From NCBI GenBank assembly GCA_025996815.1, contig BNTT01000149.1, forward strand, positions 1 to 7,673: a DNA stretch of 7,673 bases. The letters are read 5' to 3'. Position numbers and translations under genes: made by a program. Below the pieces are notes generated by a model. That model was not told the origin of the DNA, made no database searches, and saw nothing but the letters and a program-made list of their open reading frames with translations. Source of the DNA: Bacteroidia bacterium (GTDB lineage Bacteria > Bacteroidota > Bacteroidia > Bacteroidales > Azobacteroidaceae). Of this stretch, positions 1-4,678 are shown piece by piece; position 1 is the first letter of the stretch, and each line of letters starts with the position of its first letter.

Positions 1-662
1 TGTTGGGCGAACATATCGTTTTCAACTTCAAAACCGAAAGTGCGGAGGTATTTAATGGCAAAAACGGCGATTGTGCGCGTGTTTCCCTCGCCAAAAACAT
101 GTGCCTGCCAGACATTGGATATAAATTTTGCGATGTGCTCCACCGTTTCATGGGGAGTTAATCCCTTGTAATCGAACGCCTTTTCCTGATTGAAATCGTG
201 TTCTAACGCATCACGCAACCGATAGGCACTCGCATACATCACACTTTTGCCGTTCAGCACCCATTCGTTCTTTGAAATATCATAGTCGCGGACTTTCCCC
301 GCAAACTTGTAAGTGCCGCTAAACAGTCGCTTGTGAATGTTGAGAAATTCAACATACGAAAACGTGAACGTTTTTTCCCCTAACACTTCGGCGATACGCG
401 CCGACACCTTATCTGCTTCTTCTGTGCGGTCGTCATCTGTAGAGACGTGGCGCGCCGCGTCTCTACGGTAATAGGCATCAATACGGCTCTTTACCTCGTC
501 TATCGTGATTTTGCCTTCAATATTTTCTTTGGCGGTTTCAATAAGGTAGGCAGAAGGCGTTAAGCCATCCACCTGCTGCAAGCCGATAGCCGTTTGCCAT
601 ATTTGGCTTTTCTCCACTTTGTCGGGCTCGCCCTGCCGGATATATTCGTCAAAATCGTTCAC
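1..662 (-). CDS. Fic/DOC-family protein with N-terminal VbhA-like antitoxin region (3' end outside window)
   Basis: Translating the minus strand from the GTG at 662-660 gives 220 residues, still open at the window edge. Residues about 5-65 resemble the VbhA-type antitoxin helices found fused to Fic proteins (GLQQVDGLTPSAYL at 27-40, then NIEGKITIDEV). Residues about 85-220 are a Fic domain: LFSGTYKFAG (113-122) then VRDYDISKNEW in the target-docking flap, and the core motif HVFGEGNTRT at 188-197 followed by FAIKYLRTFGF. Fic enzymes usually transfer AMP from ATP to hydroxyl side chains of target proteins, with the motif histidine as base; the target here is unknown. The second arginine of the classical HxFx(D/E)GNxRxxR motif is Ala199. 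The frame is open back to a TGA at the -7 box and contains no ATG, so GTG is the best start. The gene has its own promoter and is divergent from tRNA-Ser. The family call is firm; activity is inferred. Confidence 0.88.
   Translation of the reverse strand, partial: MNDFDEYIRQGEPDKVEKSQIWQTAIGLQQVDGLTPSAYLIETAKENIEGKITIDEVKSRIDAYYRRDAARHVSTDDDRTEEADKVSARIAEVLGEKTFTFSYVEFLNIHKRLFSGTYKFAGKVRDYDISKNEWVLNGKSVMYASAYRLRDALEHDFNQEKAFDYKGLTPHETVEHIAKFISNVWQAHVFGEGNTRTIAVFAIKYLRTFGFEVENDMFAQ
439..466. repeat. 28-bp near-perfect palindrome inside the fic coding region
   Basis: The outer arms are GTAGAGACG and CGTCTCTAC, and the centre GGCGCGCC is self-complementary. Only one position pair (448/457) departs from perfect symmetry, and that pair is T/G, which would be a G-U wobble in RNA. 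It encodes residues 66-75 of the Fic protein (RRDAARHVST), exactly between the antitoxin-like region and the Fic domain, and it keeps the frame. It looks like an inserted short palindromic repeat unit. Confidence 0.85.
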
Positions 663-696
663 AATAATACTGTTTTTATCGTCTTGATATTCTTGT

Positions 697-728
697 CAAA
701 GGTACAACAATTTTTTGAAAATACCAAA
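697..728 (-). promoter_or_regulatory. Bacteroidota-type promoter for the fic gene
   Basis: Read on the minus strand there is TTTG (728-725), a 20-base spacer, then TACCTTTG (704-697). This matches the TTTG / TAnnTTTG promoter of Bacteroidota at the standard spacing. The GTG start of fic lies 34 bases past the -7 box. Transcription would begin at about 690, so an ATG further upstream could not be used. Confidence 0.82.
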
Positions 729-750
729 TGTTTTTTGAAAAAACATTTGG
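724..750. promoter_or_regulatory. 27-bp perfect inverted repeat shared by two divergent promoters; candidate operator
   Basis: Two 13-base arms (CCAAATGTTTTTT and its exact complement) flank a single central G at 737. The outer ends of the arms are the TTTG -33 elements of the leftward fic promoter and the rightward tRNA-Ser promoter. A dimeric protein bound here would cover both -33 elements. Alternatively the symmetry could reflect a duplicated promoter half or a hairpin-forming sequence. The symmetry is seen directly; an operator role is inferred. Confidence 0.6.
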
Positions 751-777
751 ATATTCCGAAAAAAAGGTGTACCTTTG
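746..777 (+). promoter_or_regulatory. Bacteroidota-type promoter for tRNA-Ser
   Basis: TTTG (746-749), a 20-base spacer and TACCTTTG (770-777) match the Bacteroidota consensus. The mature tRNA starts 25 bases past the -7 box, leaving a leader of roughly 15-20 nt to be removed during 5' processing. Confidence 0.85.
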
Positions 778-801
778 CAGCCGTTTCCGAATTGGAAACA
801 G

Positions 802-886
802 GGAGAGATGGCAGAGTGGTCGATTGCGGCGGTCTTGAAAACCGTTGAACTGCGAGGTTCCTGGGGTTCGAATCCCTATCTCTCCG
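802..886 (+). tRNA. tRNA-Ser (anticodon TGA)
   Basis: A complete class II cloverleaf can be drawn. The acceptor stem is GGAGAGA (802-808) with TCTCTCC (879-885), followed by discriminator G886. The anticodon stem is 829-833 with 841-845, and the loop CTTGAAA carries anticodon TGA at 836-838. The long variable arm typical of tRNA-Ser has stem GAAC/GTTC (847-850, 857-860). The T stem is 862-866 with 874-878 around loop TTCGAAT. The 3' CCA is not encoded and must be added by nucleotidyltransferase. UGA-anticodon tRNA-Ser reads UCA and related serine codons. Confidence 0.97.
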
Positions 887-923
887 CGATAAACGCGATA
901 AACGTTTCAATATCAAACGTTTA
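886..923 (+). repeat. 9-bp tandem duplication and AT-rich hairpin after tRNA-Ser
   Basis: GCGATAAAC occurs twice in tandem (886-894, 895-903), starting at the discriminator base of the tRNA. It overlaps a 9-bp stem, TAAACGTTT (899-907) with AAACGTTTA (915-923), around a 7-base loop. The hairpin may mark the 3' end of the tRNA transcript, but it is weak and no T run follows, so it may not terminate. In that case the downstream gene could be co-transcribed with the tRNA. No clear promoter is visible between 887 and 959. Confidence 0.45.
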
Positions 924-959
924 AAATATGCAGGGACTTAAAAAAACATCACAGAAATA

Positions 960-2369
960 ATGATAGACACAGAAAAAATAAAGTCCCTAATAGCCCAAGG
1001 CGAAGGTCTGAATATTGAATTCAAAACATCACGTTCGACATTATCTCGCAGTGTGTTTGAAACAATCTGCGCTTTCTTGAATCGGAAAGGCGGACATATT
1101 TTGCTTGGTGTTAAGGATAATGGTTACGTTGAAGGCATCCAAGAAGATAGCCTGCCCGCCCAACTAAAGACATTGGCTGATGATATGAACAATCCGCAGA
1201 TTATTTCGCCAACAGTTTATCTTACAAGCGAGGTGGTTGAGATAGAGGGAAAAAAAATCATCTATATCTATGTGCCTGAAAGTTTGCAAGCCCACACGTA
1301 TGTGAACATTTATTATGACCGCAACTATGAAGACGACTATAAATTGCGGACTAATCATCAAATATCCACTTTATTTTTGCGCAAATTTGACGGATATACT
1401 GAAAATAAAGTGTTCCCATGGTTGCAAATGAATGATTTTGTGCAAGAAGACTTTGACAAAGTAAGAAAAATTGTTTCCTTTAATACCGATGGCACTCATC
1501 CTTGGCTCACTATGAGCAATGACGAAATTTTGCGGGCAGCAAAACTGTATCGAAAAGATGAAACAACGGGGCAGGAAGGCTATACAATGGCTGCTGCACT
1601 GCTTTTTGGAACAGATGTTACCGTTGGAACAGTTTGCCCCCACTACAGAATTGATGCTTTGTGCAGGAAAGACGATGTGGATAGGTATGACGACCGGGAC
1701 GTGATTGAATGTAACTTGCTACAGGCATACGGGCGGTTAATGGCTTTTGTTCAAAAACATACGCCGGACAGATTTTTCTTGGAAGGTATTAGCAGGGAAA
1801 GTATTCGTGATATTATATTTCGCGAAATGATATGTAACTTGCTTATTCACAGGGAATATGCTGTGAATTTTCATACTTCATTAACTATCTATAAAGAAAC
1901 GGTTGTAACGGAAAATTGGAATATACCCTATATGATGGGGCAAATTACACCGAAAAACCTACACCCACATTCAAAAAATCCAAACATCGCCGCTTTTTTC
2001 AGGCAATTGAACTGGGTAGAGGATTTAGGTTCCGGAGTAAGAAAAATGTTTCATTATTGTCCATTGTATGTAAAAGATAAAACCGCCTTGCCAATTATGG
2101 AAGAAGACGATGTGTTCAAATTAACTGTCCGTTATGAAAAGAAAGGGGCTTATCTCGCCCGTGATTTAGGGGAAATCAATGCCACAATTAAACATGCCGA
2201 TGAAGTATTGGAATTGATAGAAGTAAATCCCAGAATTACAATACCCGAAATGGCTCAAAACCTTTCTCTGAACCCACGGACAATAGACAGGGTAATAGGC
2301 AAATTGGTCGACGAAAAGATTATAGAAAGAGAAGGCTCTCGAAAAGAGGGTAAATGGATGATACTTTAA
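960..2369 (+). CDS. AlbA_2 (Schlafen-like) / RecG-type ATPase-domain putative transcriptional regulator (COG2865-like)
   Basis: This 469-residue protein has three parts. Residues about 10-130 are an AlbA_2 domain, with the family pattern EFKTSRS (20-26) and AFLNRKGGHILLGVKDNG (38-55). Residues about 275-365 match the ATPase-like region of RecG-like putative regulators: FREMICNLLIHREYA (287-301), HSKNPNIAAFF (337-347) and EDLGSGVRKM (354-363). Residues about 412-469 form a winged helix (ITIPEMAQNLSLNPRTIDRVIGKL, 427-450) that probably binds DNA. The usual NPG-like turn after the ATPase strand is replaced by ENWNIPYMMG. Members are annotated as transcriptional regulators or ATP-binding proteins; some lie in defence or mobile regions, and their ligands are mostly unknown. 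The gene starts 74 bases after tRNA-Ser, has no obvious Shine-Dalgarno or own promoter, and is AT-richer than gdhA/mazG, suggesting an acquired gene. Confidence 0.85.
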   Translation: MIDTEKIKSLIAQGEGLNIEFKTSRSTLSRSVFETICAFLNRKGGHILLGVKDNGYVEGIQEDSLPAQLKTLADDMNNPQIISPTVYLTSEVVEIEGKKIIYIYVPESLQAHTYVNIYYDRNYEDDYKLRTNHQISTLFLRKFDGYTENKVFPWLQMNDFVQEDFDKVRKIVSFNTDGTHPWLTMSNDEILRAAKLYRKDETTGQEGYTMAAALLFGTDVTVGTVCPHYRIDALCRKDDVDRYDDRDVIECNLLQAYGRLMAFVQKHTPDRFFLEGISRESIRDIIFREMICNLLIHREYAVNFHTSLTIYKETVVTENWNIPYMMGQITPKNLHPHSKNPNIAAFFRQLNWVEDLGSGVRKMFHYCPLYVKDKTALPIMEEDDVFKLTVRYEKKGAYLARDLGEINATIKHADEVLELIEVNPRITIPEMAQNLSLNPRTIDRVIGKLVDEKIIEREGSRKEGKWMIL

Positions 2370-2414
2370 ATGTCGTGATAAATGTCGTGATAAATGTCGT
2401 GATAAATGTCGTGA
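2367..2414. repeat. Four tandem copies of a 12-bp unit starting at the AlbA_2 gene stop codon
   Basis: The unit TAAATGTCGTGA occurs four times without a mismatch (2367, 2379, 2391, 2403), followed by a partial copy (TAAA). The first three bases are the stop codon of the upstream gene. In that frame each unit reads stop-Met-Ser-stop. The other two forward frames are open through the array and would read KCRD or NVVI repeats. The array lies between the AlbA_2 gene and the gdh promoter. Confidence 0.95.
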
Positions 2415-2454
2415 TAAAATGGGTGAATTCAACTTCTAAGTGCAAAAAAAATAT

Positions 2455-2462
2455 TACCTTTG
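2455..2462 (+). promoter_or_regulatory. -7 box of the gdhA-mazG promoter
   Basis: TACCTTTG followed by CAG is identical to the -7 box of the tRNA-Ser promoter. No TTTG occurs 19-21 bases upstream (about 2431-2435 reads AACTT), so the -33 element is weak or absent, which may point to activator dependence. The gdhA ATG lies 29 bases further on, with an A/T-rich leader and no Shine-Dalgarno sequence. Confidence 0.72.
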
Positions 2463-2491
2463 CAGTCGGTAATTCTTAAAAAATACATTTT

Positions 2492-3826
2492 ATGAAGACA
2501 GAAGTCATTTTACAGGCTTTGGAAGCGAAGCACCCGGGCGAGAAGGAATACCTGCAAGCCGTTGGGGAAGTGCTTCATTCGATTGAGGGGGTGTATAATC
2601 AACACCCTGAGTTTGAAAAGGTTAAGCTCATCGAGCGATTGGTGGAGCCTGACCGTATTTTCTCGTTTCGCGTGCCTTGGGTGGACGATGCCGGCAATGT
2701 GCAGGTCAATTTGGGCTACCGCGTGCAGTTCAACAACGCAATTGGACCCTACAAGGGCGGTTTGCGCTTCCACGCTTCGGTTACGCTATCGACGCTGAAA
2801 TTTTTGGGCTTTGAGCAGACGTTCAAAAATGCCCTCACAACCCTGCCTATGGGCGGCGGCAAAGGCGGTTCGGATTTCTCGCCGAAGGGCAAATCCAATG
2901 CCGAAATTATGCGTTTCTGTCAGGCTTTCGTCTTGGAATTGTGGAAACATATCGGTCCCGACACCGATGTTCCCGCCGGCGACATCGGCGTGGGTGGTCG
3001 CGAAATCGGCTATATCTATGGTATGTACAAAAAATTGGCGGGCGAACACACCGGCACTTTCACCGGCAAGGGCTTGGAATTTGGCGGCTCACTGATTCGC
3101 CCCGAAGCCACCGGATTTGGCGGTATCTACTTCGTAGAGAATATGCTGAAAATCAAGGGATTAGACATCAAGGGCAAAACCATTGCGATTTCCGGCTTCG
3201 GCAACGTGGCTTGGGGTGCCGCTTTGAAAGCGGGCGAATTGGGCGGCAAAGTGGTTACGATTTCCGGTCCCGACGGCTATATATATGACCCGAACGGCAT
3301 TTCAGGCGAGAAAATCGAGTATATGCTCGAACTTCGCGACTCCGGCGACGACATCGTGGCTCCTTATGCCAAAAAGTACGGCGTAGAGTTTTTTGCAGAC
3401 AAAAAGCCCTGGCAACAAAAAGTGGATATTGCCCTTCCCTGCGCAATTCAAAATGAATTGAATTTGGAAGATGCTAAAACATTGGCTGCCAATGGCGTAA
3501 CGTGTGTCGGCGAAATATCCAATATGGGTTGCACCAACGAAGCGGTCGATTTCTTCATCGAAAAAGGCATCCTGTTTGGTCCCGGCAAAGCGGTCAATGC
3601 AGGCGGTGTGGCTACGTCAGGCTTGGAAATGACCCAAAACGCGATGCATATCTCCTGGACAACCGACGAGGTGGATGCCAAACTGCACCAAATAATGAAC
3701 GACATCCACGCGCAGTGCGTAAAATACGGCAAACAGCCCAACGGCTATGTCAATTACGTGAAAGGCGCCAACATAGCAGGCTTTATGAAAGTGGCTCGCG
3801 CGATGATGGCGCAAGGCATCATTTAA
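2492..3826 (+). CDS. gdhA: Glutamate dehydrogenase, hexameric (NAD-type cofactor residues)
   Basis: At 444 residues this is the normal length for the small hexameric bacterial enzyme. It interconverts glutamate with 2-oxoglutarate plus ammonium in the cytoplasm. Substrate-site residues are intact: GPYKGGLRFH (85-94, Lys88), Lys112, LPMGGGKGGSDF (118-129, catalytic Lys124), PAGDIGVGGRE (161-171, Asp164) and a serine in GGVATSGLEM (371-380). The Rossmann fold starts at ISGFGNVAWG (233-242) and continues to TISGPDGYIYD (256-266). From memory, Phe236, Pro260 and Asp261 match residues that favour NAD in the Clostridium symbiosum enzyme, so NAD or dual specificity, and a catabolic role, is more likely than strict NADP use. 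The gene is preceded by a TACCTTTG promoter box and followed after 11 bases by mazG, so the two are probably co-transcribed. Confidence 0.96.
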   Translation: MKTEVILQALEAKHPGEKEYLQAVGEVLHSIEGVYNQHPEFEKVKLIERLVEPDRIFSFRVPWVDDAGNVQVNLGYRVQFNNAIGPYKGGLRFHASVTLSTLKFLGFEQTFKNALTTLPMGGGKGGSDFSPKGKSNAEIMRFCQAFVLELWKHIGPDTDVPAGDIGVGGREIGYIYGMYKKLAGEHTGTFTGKGLEFGGSLIRPEATGFGGIYFVENMLKIKGLDIKGKTIAISGFGNVAWGAALKAGELGGKVVTISGPDGYIYDPNGISGEKIEYMLELRDSGDDIVAPYAKKYGVEFFADKKPWQQKVDIALPCAIQNELNLEDAKTLAANGVTCVGEISNMGCTNEAVDFFIEKGILFGPGKAVNAGGVATSGLEMTQNAMHISWTTDEVDAKLHQIMNDIHAQCVKYGKQPNGYVNYVKGANIAGFMKVARAMMAQGII

Positions 3827-3837
3827 GAGGTGCCGAT
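3826..3837 (+). promoter_or_regulatory. Ribosome binding site that fixes the mazG start
   Basis: AGAGG (3826-3830) stands 7 bases before ATG 3838 and begins in the last base of the gdhA stop codon. It is the only clear Shine-Dalgarno-like sequence in the window. It supports 3838 as the mazG start rather than the open frame that reaches back to 3502 inside gdhA. Confidence 0.65.
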
Positions 3838-4617
3838 ATGAACACGAAAGAACAAAAGTTGCAAGCCTTCGGGCGATTGCTCGACACGATGGACGAGCTG
3901 CGGGAAAAATGCCCGTGGGACAGGAAGCAGACCAATGAGAGCCTGCGCACCAACACGATTGAGGAGACTTACGAACTCTGCGAAGCCATCATCAAAGATG
4001 ATTTTCCGGAGATTAAAAAGGAGTTGGGCGATGTGTTGCTGCACATTATTTTCTATTCCAAGATTGCTTCGGAGAAGGGACAGTTCGACATTGCCGATGT
4101 GTGTAATGCGCTGTGCGACAAGCTGATGTTTCGGCATCCGCATATTTATGGCGATGTTCAGGCAGACACTGCGGGAGAGGTGTCGCAAAATTGGGAGCAA
4201 ATCAAACTGAAAGAGAAGGGCGGCAACCGAACCGTCTTGGTGGGCGTGCCCGCTGGCTTGCCGAGTGTGCCGAAGGCACACCGCATTCAGGACAAAGCCC
4301 GCAACGCGGGCTTCGATTGGGAGCAGAAAGAGGATGTTTGGGCAAAAGTGAGCGAAGAACTTGGCGAACTTCAAGCCGAAATCGCCGCGATGGATGCCGA
4401 CAAGATGGAAGCCGAGTTTGGCGACCTCTTTTTCAGCCTCATCAACGCCGCCCGCCTCTACAAAATCAATCCCGACAATGCCCTTGAACGCACTAATCAG
4501 AAGTTCATCACCCGCTTCAATCACATTGAGCAGCAAGCCAAAGCGCAAGGCAAATCCCTGAAAGACCTGACCCTCGCCGAAATGGAAACTTTTTGGCAGG
4601 AGGCGAAAATGGTATGA
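3838..4617 (+). CDS. mazG: Nucleoside triphosphate pyrophosphohydrolase MazG
   Basis: The 259-residue product matches full-length two-domain MazG (the E. coli protein is about 263 residues). MazG hydrolyses nucleoside triphosphates to monophosphates and pyrophosphate, cleaning nucleotide pools and, in E. coli, affecting (p)ppGpp-related stress signalling. Domain 1 has KCPWD (24-28), EETYELCEA (42-50), ELGDVLLHI (62-70) and FRHPHIYGD (98-106). Domain 2 has AHRIQDKARNAGFDW (147-161), EELGELQAE (173-181) and EFGDLFFSLIN (193-203). The acidic EExxE and ExxD metal-binding residues are present in both halves. The end is conventional, with TLAEMETFWQEAK near the C terminus. Translation starts 11 bases after gdhA with an AGAGG site, and the gene ends just before a strong hairpin. 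I see no mazEF toxin-antitoxin genes nearby. Confidence 0.96.
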   Translation: MNTKEQKLQAFGRLLDTMDELREKCPWDRKQTNESLRTNTIEETYELCEAIIKDDFPEIKKELGDVLLHIIFYSKIASEKGQFDIADVCNALCDKLMFRHPHIYGDVQADTAGEVSQNWEQIKLKEKGGNRTVLVGVPAGLPSVPKAHRIQDKARNAGFDWEQKEDVWAKVSEELGELQAEIAAMDADKMEAEFGDLFFSLINAARLYKINPDNALERTNQKFITRFNHIEQQAKAQGKSLKDLTLAEMETFWQEAKMV

Positions 4618-4621
4618 AAAG

Positions 4622-4650
4622 AAAAAAGCCCGCTGTGCGCGGACTTTTTC
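4622..4650. terminator. Bidirectional intrinsic terminator between mazG and the lipoprotein gene
   Basis: An 11-bp stem with one mismatch (C4629/A4643) pairs AAAAAGCCCGC (4623-4633) with GCGGACTTTTT (4639-4649) around loop TGTGC. It has a T run on the plus strand and, because of the A run on the left arm, also on the minus strand. It lies 5 bases past the mazG stop and about 30 bases past the stop of the convergent lipoprotein gene, so it can end both transcripts. Confidence 0.85.
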
Positions 4651-4678
4651 CTTTTAGAAAACTACTCTATTTCAAAAA

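Noticed and set aside
659..916. Minus-strand frame through tRNA-Ser and the promoter region
   Set aside because: It contains the RDSNPRN-type sequence produced by translating tRNA genes backwards.
2166..2432. Minus-strand frame with SRHL repeats
   Set aside because: The peptide repeat is only the complement of the 12-bp DNA array and the rest is antisense to the AlbA_2 gene.
3502..3837. Upstream extension of the mazG reading frame into gdhA
   Set aside because: It overlaps the well-conserved gdhA C-terminus in another frame, has no MazG-like sequence, and a Shine-Dalgarno plus ATG at 3838 yields the normal MazG length.
3823..4548. 241-residue antisense frame over mazG
   Set aside because: It lies opposite a clear mazG, shows no recognisable domain, and reads like the complement of mazG codons.
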